Origin: Parcubacteria group bacterium Gr01-1014_38
GTDB taxonomy: Bacteria > Patescibacteriota > Andersenbacteria > UBA10190 > CAIZMI01
Assembly (NCBI GenBank): GCA_007376145.1
Contig: VMFP01000006.1
Location: 1-49,535, forward strand
Length of the DNA stretch: 49,535 nt
Reading direction: 5' to 3'
A program made the translations under genes and the position numbers. Below the pieces are notes generated by a model that did not search any database, was not told where the DNA came from, and worked only from the letters and a program-made list of their open reading frames with translations. Positions 32,215 through 38,389 of the stretch are shown here, in pieces; positions within the stretch are counted from its first letter, which is position 1; each line of letters opens with the position of its first letter.

Positions 32215-32572
32215 GCGCAGGCTGCTTTGCGGCAACGAGGGCGGGAAGCGCGATCGTAAAGACAAAATACACCGGACGGAGTGAGCGCGGAACACGCCCA
32301 GCGCGGAGCGCCTCGTGCACGCGCCAGTAGGAAGCGGGAGCCCAGCGATTCAAGAGGCCGTGAGAGAGCCGATCCACCACCACTCCCCGCACATGAAGCC
32401 AGACGGCTTCCGTGAGGCTCTGGAGGAGCGCGAGAGGATCCTCCATCTCCTCCACAATATCGAGTTCGAGCGCGACCCCCGTAAACCACCGATCCTTCTT
32501 TCGGCGAAAGACGACCAGGGTAACCTGTCCTCCCTCGAGGGTGTTCCGGCGCATTGCCTCCGGTTTCATCAT
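32171..32572 (-). CDS. hicB: HicB-like antitoxin
   Basis: A 133-aa protein. TLVVFRRKKDRWFTGVALELDIVEE resembles the HicB partial RNase H fold (a short strand pair, then the peptide normally reading CP-x-L-x-G), followed by helices DPLALLQSLTEAVWLHVRG. The C-terminus is basic and Pro-rich rather than a clear helix-turn-helix. ATG 32572 overlaps the TGA of the truncated repeat copy 6 as TGATG, so hicB may be translated by coupling from that remnant. Assignment relies partly on the neighbouring hicA. Confidence 0.7.
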   Translation of the reverse strand: MMKPEAMRRNTLEGGQVTLVVFRRKKDRWFTGVALELDIVEEMEDPLALLQSLTEAVWLHVRGVVVDRLSHGLLNRWAPASYWRVHEALRAGRVPRSLRPVYFVFTIALPALVAAKQPAHVTPRAPELATARG

Positions 32573-32700
32573 CACCGAAGATACTGCGGCTGCGCGATCC
32601 CGTCAACGCGCGCGAGCTTCCGGTTTTGCGCGGCCGCAGTTTGGGGAGTAAACCAGGGCGGCACCACGGGCAGCGGGAACGGCAACGGCTGTTCGGACAT
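32572..32700 (-). pseudogene. Island repeat protein, copy 6 (5' fragment)
   Basis: From ATG 32700 it reads MSEQPLPFPLPVVPPWFTPQ, TAAAQNRKLA, and then unrelated RVDGIAQPQYLR and stop. Homology to the family ends exactly after KLA (about 32612). The fragment remains open and its TGA is merged with the hicB start, making it an upstream leader frame for the toxin-antitoxin operon. Confidence 0.75.
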
Positions 32701-32756
32701 AGAGCCTGCTTGCTCGATATCGTCTCACATATTCTCCGCCCAGTGAAGTGCCCCCC

Positions 32757-32785
32757 TTGACACGGGCTTTGATCGCCTGTAGTTT
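32757..32785 (+). promoter_or_regulatory. Promoter of the second GRDP-like gene
   Basis: TTGACA (32757-32762), 17 bases, TAGTTT (32780-32785); leader of about 45 bases with AAAGGAGG before ATG 32836. Confidence 0.72.
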
Positions 32786-32835
32786 AGCCCTGGGTAGTAT
32801 CTGTTCTGGTCTTTTTTCAAAGGAGGCTCTTAATT

Positions 32836-33348
32836 ATGTTCTCTGCGGTGATTGATGCTCCGACAGCGGAAGAAGAGAAACTGCAGCGACTCGCGGGCCT
32901 GGATTTCAGCCTCGTCAAGCGGAAGCTCATGCTCCCGGAGCCCGAAGGAAAGAATTGGTCGCAGGAGCAGGCAGATGAAGCGGAGGAATGGTATCGCCGC
33001 TTCCTCCACGTCATCATTAAGTATCCTGATGCCTGCCAGCACGTGCCGAACGGACCCATTGACGCGTTCTGGCATCAACACATCCTCGACACGGAAGCGT
33101 ATGCCCGCGACTGTGAGTACGTCCTCGGATCTTTCCTCCACCATTACCCGTACTTCGGCCTGAACGGGGACGCCGCCGAACGGGATGAGGCGTTCGACAT
33201 CACGAACCGGCTTTACCGACAAGAGTTCGGAGAAGACTGCACACAGATGCGCCGCCACCGACGGGAAATGTCGGCACAGGGGTTCACGTGTAACTCCGGC
33301 GGCGGAACAGGTTGCGGCCAGCGAGGCTGCGGTGGGGGCAGCAGATAG
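32836..33348 (+). CDS. GRDP-like protein with Gly/Cys tail, paralogue 2
   Basis: A 170-aa protein. Residues about 70-110 (IDAFWHQHILDTEAYARDC, then GSFLHHYPYFGLNG) carry the same W-H-x-H...Y-x-x-D-C signature as the gene at 20760, closer to the plant and bacterial GRDP-like family consensus. The C-terminus is FTCNSGGGTGCGQRGCGGGS, a short Gly/Cys tail, while paralogue 1 has a Cys/Ser/Asn cluster. The function of the family is unknown; the tails could bind metal, anchor to partners, or be post-translationally modified. The gene is a single-gene unit with promoter, strong ribosome-binding site and terminator. Confidence 0.75.
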   Translation: MFSAVIDAPTAEEEKLQRLAGLDFSLVKRKLMLPEPEGKNWSQEQADEAEEWYRRFLHVIIKYPDACQHVPNGPIDAFWHQHILDTEAYARDCEYVLGSFLHHYPYFGLNGDAAERDEAFDITNRLYRQEFGEDCTQMRRHRREMSAQGFTCNSGGGTGCGQRGCGGGSR

Positions 33349-33374
33349 GCTCTGACGCGTACAAGCGCTCTTCG

Positions 33375-33403
33375 GGGTTCCGATTCCGTCGGAACCCTTT
33401 TTC
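33375..33403 (+). terminator. Rho-independent terminator
   Basis: GGGTTCCGA-TTCCG-TCGGAACCC followed by TTTTT. It lies between convergent genes; the minus side has a weak A/T run, so it mainly serves the GRDP-like gene. Confidence 0.9.
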
Positions 33404-33405
33404 TG

Positions 33406-34257
33406 TTATGGTCCGTGCGGCCGCAGATTCGGCAAAGTTCTCTGACCCTTCACATACCGATCCAGCCATTCTTTGGTAAGGCGATTCTCCTCCTTTCGAA
33501 ATCCGGATAAACCGTGGTCTGCTCCCTCTAGAACCACTAAACGAAACGGAATGCGATGACGATACAACTGTTCCCCGAGCCGCATGGATTGCAGAGGGCT
33601 CACACGCCAATCCGCGGTGCCGTGAATAAGAAGAAGGGGCGCCGTTCTCGAAAAACTTCGAACCTGCCGTATTGCTGACCGCTGCGCGACGGAGCGCGGC
33701 GTGTGACGGAACATGCGACGCAGCCGGCGAGCCATTTCGGGACGATCCGACTCGAGCGCCGCAACGTCAGCGACACCCGCAACAGACACCGCCGCCCGGA
33801 TCCAGCGAACCTTCGCCAGCGCGAGATAGGTCATGAGACCCCCGCGGCTCCAACCGATCATCCCGATTCTCCTCACATCCGCACGCGGATGTCGCTTGAG
33901 CACACGGCGCAGATTCAAAACATCAAGCAGATCTTGGCCTCCAAACTCATCCTTCCCCTCGCTGCCTCCACAACCAGAATACTGCGATGCGATGACGAGG
34001 TAGCCCCATTGCGCAATACGCTCGAACATTCTCAATGTCTTCGGCGTAATCTTGCCGAAGTCCATTGATCCGCCGCGGTTCCAGACGATGCACGGAAGAC
34101 GCCCTGTCCCCTTCGGCTCCGCAAGAAACCCCACAACAGAATGATCGCCGGAGCGGTATGTAAAACGAAATAGACGGACCGACCCTTTGCTCTTTATGCG
34201 TTCGGAACTCTGAACTGGGCCGCCCAGTCTTTCGGAAAAAGGGGAAAGCGCGCGCAT
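33406..34257 (-). CDS. Alpha/beta hydrolase, prolyl-oligopeptidase (S9)-like
   Basis: A 283-aa protein. RIGMIGWSRGGLMTYLAL contains the nucleophile elbow G-W-S-R-G-G, LLLIHGTADWRVSP the catalytic Asp, and LEGADHGLSG the catalytic His. YLVIASQYSGCGGSEGKDEFGG is the oxyanion-side loop typical of S9 or dipeptidyl-peptidase-like hydrolases. There is no signal peptide, so it is likely cytosolic; the substrate (peptide or ester) is unknown. It starts at ATG 34257 with TTTACT close before it. It lies between a GRDP-like gene and repeat copy 7. Confidence 0.85.
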   Translation of the reverse strand: MRALSPFSERLGGPVQSSERIKSKGSVRLFRFTYRSGDHSVVGFLAEPKGTGRLPCIVWNRGGSMDFGKITPKTLRMFERIAQWGYLVIASQYSGCGGSEGKDEFGGQDLLDVLNLRRVLKRHPRADVRRIGMIGWSRGGLMTYLALAKVRWIRAAVSVAGVADVAALESDRPEMARRLRRMFRHTPRSVAQRSAIRQVRSFSRTAPLLLIHGTADWRVSPLQSMRLGEQLYRHRIPFRLVVLEGADHGLSGFRKEENRLTKEWLDRYVKGQRTLPNLRPHGP

Positions 34258-34345
34258 GGAGTAAAGTGTGCTCTCTTACATCCCGTTTTGCCAAGAAATC
34301 TCCTTGCCATATTTCTTAATGTTACGCTTCGGGTAAACAACCTTG

Positions 34346-34537
34346 CTACGCGGATACGCGCTCGGCGGCGGCATGAAAGACTTGCAGGGCGCGTTTTTGA
34401 CCTTCACGTTCCCACACCTCCGGCGGGATCGTCTCGAGAATCTTCCGCGACCGCTCGATGGGCCACGAAAAAAACTGCTGATAGAGTTCGCTCGCGAGCT
34501 TCCGGTTCTGCGCGGCCGCCGTGAGCGGGGTGAACCT
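34346..34537 (-). pseudogene. Island repeat protein, copy 7 (3' part without start)
   Basis: Minus-strand frame RFTPLTAAAQNRKLASELYQ, FFSWPIERSRKILETIPPEV, ending HAAAERVSA and TAG. The start codon and the Pro-rich MPERPLPFPLPVVPP segment are missing, replaced abruptly at about 34537 by the promoter region of an AbiEii-type module. No in-frame start exists before the upstream stop. Copy 8 on the far side of the module has the missing start-proximal part. Confidence 0.75.
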
Positions 34538-34571
34538 CGCACCACGCGCACTTCACGCTTCCGAAGCGGCG

Positions 34572-34580
34572 TGGTATAAT
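34572..34580 (+). promoter_or_regulatory. Extended -10 of second AbiEii module (leaderless)
   Basis: TGG-TATAAT is a consensus extended -10 and ends 6 bases before ATG 34587. Confidence 0.75.
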
Positions 34581-34586
34581 TCTCTC

Positions 34587-34817
34587 ATGAAGTTCCGGCG
34601 CGCGCTTTTTTGGGACACGGACCCTCGGAAGCTGAACGCGCGCACGCACGCCACGTACATCATCGAACGCATTGCGGACTTCGGGACCGCCGCGGAGATT
34701 CGCTGGGCGATCCGGCAGTACGGGCTCCGAAAGTTCCGAGAGGTCGTGCGGACGTCCCGCGCCGTTGACCCCATGACCCGAAACTTGTGGCACCGCGTTC
34801 TCTCCCGCAAAAGCTAG
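34587..34817 (+). CDS. Putative antitoxin of AbiEii pair (DUF6922-like)
   Basis: A 76-aa protein MKFRRALFWDTDPRKLNART..., with YIIERIADFGTAAEIRWAIR and YGLRKFREVVRTSRAVDPMT. This W-D-x-D-x-R-K-L-D...I-I-E-R-I pattern characterises small proteins encoded just before AbiEii-type nucleotidyltransferases and presumed to be antitoxins. It is homologous to the gene at 11167. The gene overlaps the toxin start by 31 bases. The promoter is a perfect extended -10 with no leader. Confidence 0.75.
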   Translation: MKFRRALFWDTDPRKLNARTHATYIIERIADFGTAAEIRWAIRQYGLRKFREVVRTSRAVDPMTRNLWHRVLSRKS

Positions 34818-35461
34818 AGCGGTACCAACTCGCGACTATCCCGCTGCCGACTCTTCGCCTCCTGGAGCAGCTGGCGGAAGCCTCCTGGATACGCACCTGG
34901 TACCTTGCCGGAGGGACCGCGCTCGCTCTCCACTACGCCCACCGGTCATCCGAGGATCTCGACTTCTTCACGGAACAACGGAGCTTCCGTGGACAGCTCC
35001 TCGCGGAGCGTCTTCCGTCCGTCGCGCCGTGGCAAGCGACGCTGCAACGAAAAGGCACACTGTACGGGAGGCTCGGCGGCGTGAAAATCTCCTTCATCGC
35101 CTACCCCTGGTTCCGGCCTGCGCACGTGGAGCGTGCGGGGTACCTCCGCATCCTTGGGCCTGATGACATCGCCGTCATGAAGATGATCGCCGTTGCCCAA
35201 CGCGGCCGGCGCCGCGATTTCGTGGACCTCTACACGTACTGCCGGCGCGGACACGCGCTCGGCACGCTGCTCGAGCGGGTGCGGAGGCAGTACCCCGACC
35301 GCACGCCGGATATCGCCCATCTCCTGCGGAGCCACGTCTTCTTCGACGACGCGGAGAAGGATCCACCGGTACGTCTCGTGGAACCCGTTGCGTGGCGCAC
35401 GATCACCGCGTTCTTCGAGCGCGAAGTGTCCGCGCTCGGAAAAAAATACTTCGGTCTCTAA
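34787..35461 (+). CDS. AbiEii/AbiGii-type nucleotidyltransferase toxin
   Basis: A 224-aa protein from GTG 34787. TWYLAGGTALALHYAHRSSEDLDFFTE is the complete family motif: GGTALAL...H-R-x-S-x-D-L-D-F. ILGPDDIAVMKMIAVAQRGRRRDFVDLYTYC provides the conserved K-x-x-A-x-x-x-R-x-x-x-D-x-x-D segment. Unlike the copy at 11375 it keeps the D-L-D acidic pair. It is expected to inactivate a cellular target by nucleotide transfer when its antitoxin is lost, acting in abortive infection or element maintenance. The module sits precisely between two parts of a split island repeat (copies 7 and 8). Confidence 0.88.
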   Translation: MAPRSLPQKLERYQLATIPLPTLRLLEQLAEASWIRTWYLAGGTALALHYAHRSSEDLDFFTEQRSFRGQLLAERLPSVAPWQATLQRKGTLYGRLGGVKISFIAYPWFRPAHVERAGYLRILGPDDIAVMKMIAVAQRGRRRDFVDLYTYCRRGHALGTLLERVRRQYPDRTPDIAHLLRSHVFFDDAEKDPPVRLVEPVAWRTITAFFEREVSALGKKYFGL

Positions 35462-35541
35462 CGGAAACTCCCCCGCTTCGCCGCTTCCTGGCGATCGTGG
35501 CGGAGGCACGGCGGCGGCTGGTCGGTTGAGACTATCGTTGC

Positions 35542-35640
35542 GCGAGCTTCCGGTTCTGCGCGGCAGCGGTCAGAGGAGTAAACCGCGGCGGCACCACAGG
35601 CAGCGGGAACGGAGGACAAACGCCCTGCGCGTTCTGGCAT
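35542..35640 (-). pseudogene. Island repeat protein, copy 8 (5' fragment)
   Basis: A start-proximal fragment: ATG 35640 (MPERA) is followed, after a frameshift, by PPFPLPVVPPRFTPLTAAAQ and NRKLA, then QR and a stop at 35532. Homology ends just after KLA, as in copies 6 and 9. With copy 7 it shares about 46 bases of core in direct orientation on either side of the AbiEii module. Confidence 0.75.
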
Positions 35641-35691
35641 GACCAGAGACGGTGGCGGCGGTGCCTGGGAGACGCTTCACATGCTCACCGC

Positions 35692-35973
35692 CTAGCGGTA
35701 GACCCGGTGATCGCCGACGTCGAACAACAGGGCGGCATCCGACCGGAGAAAGCGAAACAGGACGCGGTGCCGACGCGTGAGCGAGAATGACCAGTACCCT
35801 TCGAGCGACCCGTGGAGCTTGTGGGTTCGCAAGCGCGGATCAAAGGCATTCCGCTTAAACCAGCCGAGTCGCTCTTCCGCACTGCGCCGGAGGTCCAAAG
35901 GCAGGCGTGCAGACGCACGCGCAAAGTGGCTCGTGAAGCGAACCTCACGGATCGGACGCGGCGCCGCAGCCAT
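35692..35973 (-). CDS. RelE/ParE-superfamily toxin (YafQ/mRNA-interferase-like)
   Basis: A 93-aa protein: VRFTSHFARASARLPLDLRR, NAFDPRLRTHKLHGSLEGYW, SFSLTRRHRVLFRFLRSDAA and LLFDVGDHRVYR. The order helix - R-T-H-K-L-x-G - W-S - R-H-R-V-x-F - D-x-G-x-H-x-x-Y is that of RelE/YoeB/YafQ ribosome-associated mRNA interferases. It lies 5 bases after the antitoxin gene with AAGGCGG before ATG 35973. Confidence 0.85.
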   Translation of the reverse strand: MAAAPRPIREVRFTSHFARASARLPLDLRRSAEERLGWFKRNAFDPRLRTHKLHGSLEGYWSFSLTRRHRVLFRFLRSDAALLFDVGDHRVYR

Positions 35974-35978
35974 CTGCG

Positions 35979-36227
35979 CTACGCCGCCTTCTTGCCCCGC
36001 CAGGGCCGGAGCGACCGAAGCCGTTTTGTTCGTCCCGCGCGGTGCTCGGCCTCTCCCTCGCGGATGATGCGCTGCACCTCGAGAAGCTCTAACATCCGCT
36101 TCGCCTCGTCGGTCCCGTACGGGAGAACGGTCTCGAGGTACGACCGGACATACCGTTCCAGATTAGCCGTCAGTTGCGCGACCTTGCGTGGGTCGAGTCG
36201 TACGGTCTTCGCCCTGCCATCCGCCAT
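35979..36227 (-). CDS. Antitoxin of the RelE-type module
   Basis: An 82-aa protein MADGRAKTVRLDPRKVAQLT..., with ANLERYVRSYLETVLPYGTD and EAKRMLELLEVQRIIREGEA. The N-terminal short beta strand (AKTVRLDP) plus helices fits a ribbon-helix-helix-like DNA-binding antitoxin; the basic C-terminus (GRTKRLRSLRPWRGKKAA) would wrap the toxin. A promoter TTGCGC - 17 bases - TAGAGT lies just upstream on the minus strand. The module is bounded by repeat copies 8 and 9. Confidence 0.75.
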   Translation of the reverse strand: MADGRAKTVRLDPRKVAQLTANLERYVRSYLETVLPYGTDEAKRMLELLEVQRIIREGEAEHRAGRTKRLRSLRPWRGKKAA

Positions 36228-36385
36228 GGTACGTGCACTCTACCTCGTGAGTGCCCGCCGCGCAATGCCCGCGCCCGTACCAAGCGCTCACAGCTCCGAA
36301 CGGTCGCCCATCCTCGGTGGACGTTTTGGGACGGCCTCTGCCGGCGCACTCCTTCCAGCAGAAAAAGCCATGCAGAGAACTGCTC

Positions 36386-36506
36386 GCGAGCTTCCGATTC
36401 TGCGCGGCGGCGGTAAGGGACGTGACCCCCGTTAGAAGCCGAGCTTCTAACGGGGGAACCGCGGCGGCACCACGGGCAGCGGGAACGGGAGAGCTTTCTC
36501 GGGCAT
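36386..36506 (-). pseudogene. Island repeat protein, copy 9 (interrupted 5' fragment)
   Basis: From ATG 36506: MPEKALPFPLPVVPPRF, then a 31-base palindrome, then TSLTAAAQNRKLAS and a degenerate continuation. Apart from the insertion the core is well conserved; homology fades after KLA. It borders the RelE-type module and is the last copy of the series on the right. Confidence 0.75.
36426..36456. repeat. Perfect palindrome inserted in repeat copy 9
   Basis: CCCCCGTTAGAAG - CCGAG - CTTCTAACGGGGG, a perfect 13-bp stem with a 5-base loop, interrupts the coding core. It resembles REP-type hairpins mobilised by single-strand (Y1/RAYT) transposases, but no such transposase is in the window. Confidence 0.85.
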
Positions 36507-36597
36507 CTTTAGTTTCCCTCATTGTCCACCGGGTGAGCGGGAGAGGGCAAGTACGCCCGAACACGCGAAGTGTTCAGGAATGCGGTACGATGATCGC

Positions 36598-37749
36598 GTG
36601 GAGCGGCGCCTGCGGACGAAGGAAGTCCTCACGATCCCCACCGGCCGCAGCATGGCGGATGAGGCGGTGCGCCGCGGCGCGATTGATCTCGCGCAAGGAG
36701 TGCTCCATGCCGAACCACCGCCTGTGCTCCTCGAGCTTCTTGCGGAAGTCAGCCGCCAGCCGCACGCGCACGTGTACGCGTCTCCCCGGGGCGTGCCGGA
36801 ATACCTCGAAGCGCTCGCGGACCTTCTCCGCAGGGAAGGCGTCTCGGCCGCACCGGCGAACATTCTCGGAAGCTCGGGGAACACCGGCGGCCTCATGGCC
36901 GCGCTGCTCGCGCACTGCAACGCGGGCGACCGCGTGCTCCTTCCCGAACCGTTCTACCCCGCCCACCTGTGGGCGATTCGCGCCGCGCGCTGCGAGCCAG
37001 TCTTTCTGGAGTGTACCAAAGAATTCTCTCCGGAAGAGGACAACCTGCGGCACCATCTCCAGAACGTCCGTGCTGCCATCATCTGCAATCCCGCGAACCC
37101 CTCCGGCGCCGTGTGGCCGCGTGCGCTCCTCGAATCCGCGATTGACATCGCTCGTGGCAAAGATGTTCTTCTCATCGTGGATGAAACGTACAAGGATTAC
37201 GTCTGGGAAGGATCATTCATCAGTCCGCTTACTCTCACGGACGACTGGCGCGGGCTCGTCGTGCTCCGAAGCTTCTCGAAAACGCTCGCGATCGCCGGAT
37301 GGCGGGCGGGGTACACGATCTCTGCACCGGAACGCATCGCCGCGATGACGCACCAGATTCACGACGCGCTCTACGTCGGCGCGCCGTCCCTCCCCCAGCT
37401 TGTCCTCACCCGTGCCCTCCGCACACACCGCGCGGAGCTCGACCGCTTCGTCACGGAAAACGTCGCGCGCTATCGCGAGAGCCGCACCCAGCTCGCGGAT
37501 GTCTTTCACTCCGTCGGCATGGAGCCCGTCCTCCCCCAGGGCACGTTCTACATGCTCGTGAAGCACAATCGAGAGAGCGATATCGCGGCGACGACAGAAC
37601 TCCTCGACGCCGGCGTCGCCGTCGCGCCGGGCCAAGCCTTTTTTCAGGATCCCACAAAACCGAGCGGCACCATCCGCATCCACTTTGCGGTGAGCCCGGA
37701 GACGGTGGAGGAGGTGCGGAAGCGGCTGGCGCCGCTGCGGGTCGGTTGA
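36598..37749 (+). CDS. Fold-I PLP aminotransferase (class I/II)
   Basis: A 383-aa protein. NILGSSGNTGGLMAALLA is the cofactor-phosphate loop, IICNPANPSGAVWPR the substrate-side N-P-x-N-P-x-G motif, VDETYKDYVW the PLP-ring Asp/Tyr region, and VLRSFSKTLAIAGWRAGY the Schiff-base Lys with phosphate-binding Arg. It exchanges amino groups between an amino acid and an oxo acid; specificity is open (aspartate/aromatic/alanine type). TACGAT ends 6 bases before GTG 36598; an in-frame ATG at 36580 lies upstream of the predicted transcription start and is less likely. Its 3' end is partly duplicated at 38320. Confidence 0.88.
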   Translation: MERRLRTKEVLTIPTGRSMADEAVRRGAIDLAQGVLHAEPPPVLLELLAEVSRQPHAHVYASPRGVPEYLEALADLLRREGVSAAPANILGSSGNTGGLMAALLAHCNAGDRVLLPEPFYPAHLWAIRAARCEPVFLECTKEFSPEEDNLRHHLQNVRAAIICNPANPSGAVWPRALLESAIDIARGKDVLLIVDETYKDYVWEGSFISPLTLTDDWRGLVVLRSFSKTLAIAGWRAGYTISAPERIAAMTHQIHDALYVGAPSLPQLVLTRALRTHRAELDRFVTENVARYRESRTQLADVFHSVGMEPVLPQGTFYMLVKHNRESDIAATTELLDAGVAVAPGQAFFQDPTKPSGTIRIHFAVSPETVEEVRKRLAPLRVG

Positions 37750-37768
37750 TCAGGATGCCCGGAAACCG

Positions 37769-37774
37769 TACGAT
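37769..37774 (+). promoter_or_regulatory. -10 element of RelBE-like module (leaderless)
   Basis: TACGAT ends 6 bases before ATG 37781, the same geometry as several other genes in the window; no clear -35. Confidence 0.55.
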
Positions 37775-37780
37775 ACTCGC

Positions 37781-38023
37781 ATGACCACGCAGCTTCGGAC
37801 CCCGATCCACGTCTCGCATCACCGCCTCCTCCGCAAGATGGAGGCGTCCAGCGGGCTGCCGAAGCGCACCCTCGTGGAGCGCGCTTTGGAACTTCTCGCC
37901 GAGAATGTCCTTCGTGACCCGAAAGCCCGAGCGCTCCTGAATGACATCCAGCAGGCCGAGAGCGACCTCCGGGCCGGGCGGACCCTGAGCCTCCCACACT
38001 ACGAGCGTTCCCGCGGCCGGTGA
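37781..38023 (+). CDS. RelB-like antitoxin
   Basis: An 80-aa protein MTTQLRTPIHVSHHRLLRKM..., with EASSGLPKRTLVERALELLA and LLNDIQQAESDLRAGRTLSL. The pattern beta-strand, then a helix beginning GLPKRTLVERALELL, is typical of ribbon-helix-helix repressors. The AG-x-T-L-S-L ending is a toxin-binding tail common in RelE-pair antitoxins. It lies 4 bases before the toxin gene. Confidence 0.8.
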   Translation: MTTQLRTPIHVSHHRLLRKMEASSGLPKRTLVERALELLAENVLRDPKARALLNDIQQAESDLRAGRTLSLPHYERSRGR

Positions 38024-38027
38024 GTCC

Positions 38028-38288
38028 ATGGAGATCGTCCTCTCGGCCAAAGCGCAGGACGATCTCGACCGGCTGGCACGGTCCAATCCGAAGATCGAGC
38101 AGAACGTTCGTGCGCACCTCCGGCGGCTCCCGGCGGCCTACCGAAGCGATCCGATGCTGAGAGGAATCTTCCGAGGATACCGACGTCACCGCGTCGGAGC
38201 CTATCGGGTCATCTACCGGACCGATCCGGAAACCGATACGCTCCTGATTGTCAGAATCGGCCATTGTCGGGAGATCTACGACCGCTGA
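38028..38288 (+). CDS. RelE/ParE-type toxin
   Basis: An 86-aa protein MEIVLSAKAQDDLDRLARSN..., with MLRGIFRGYRRHRVGAYRVI and TDTLLIVRIGHCREIYDR. The R-x-x-R-x-G-x-Y-R-V-I-Y strand pair and final V-x-x-I-G-H-R-x-x-I-Y-D are the RelE/ParE hallmarks; the basic RRHRVGAYR contributes the active surface. Whether it cleaves mRNA at the ribosome or targets gyrase cannot be told. The pair lies between the aminotransferase 3' end and its partial duplicate. Confidence 0.88.
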   Translation: MEIVLSAKAQDDLDRLARSNPKIEQNVRAHLRRLPAAYRSDPMLRGIFRGYRRHRVGAYRVIYRTDPETDTLLIVRIGHCREIYDR

Positions 38289-38310
38289 CCCCGCGCTTGT
38301 TGCCGCCATC

Positions 38311-38368
38311 ACTCCGCGTTGAGCCCGGAGACGGTGGCGGAGGTGCGGAGGCGGCTTGTTGGGTAACG
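38311..38368 (+). repeat. Partial duplicate of the aminotransferase 3' end
   Basis: The stretch encodes ALSPETVAEVRRRL and a TAA, matching AVSPETVEEVRKRL near the end of the aminotransferase. Bases 38320-38356 match 37691-37727 with 2 mismatches in 37. The two lie in direct orientation on either side of the RelBE-like module. Confidence 0.85.
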
Positions 38369-38389
38369 CCCCCAGCGAACGAAGGTTGT

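Noticed and set aside
34276-34551. Minus-strand open frame over repeat copy 7
   Set aside because: It is a different frame (Arg/Ser-rich); the family sequence lies in another frame that has no start codon.
16881-36506. The repeat cores as integron attC sites
   Set aside because: Neither RYYYAAC nor GTTRRRY boxes are present in the conserved core, the cores are not imperfect palindromes, several blocks hold many genes in mixed orientation, and no integron integrase is seen in the window.
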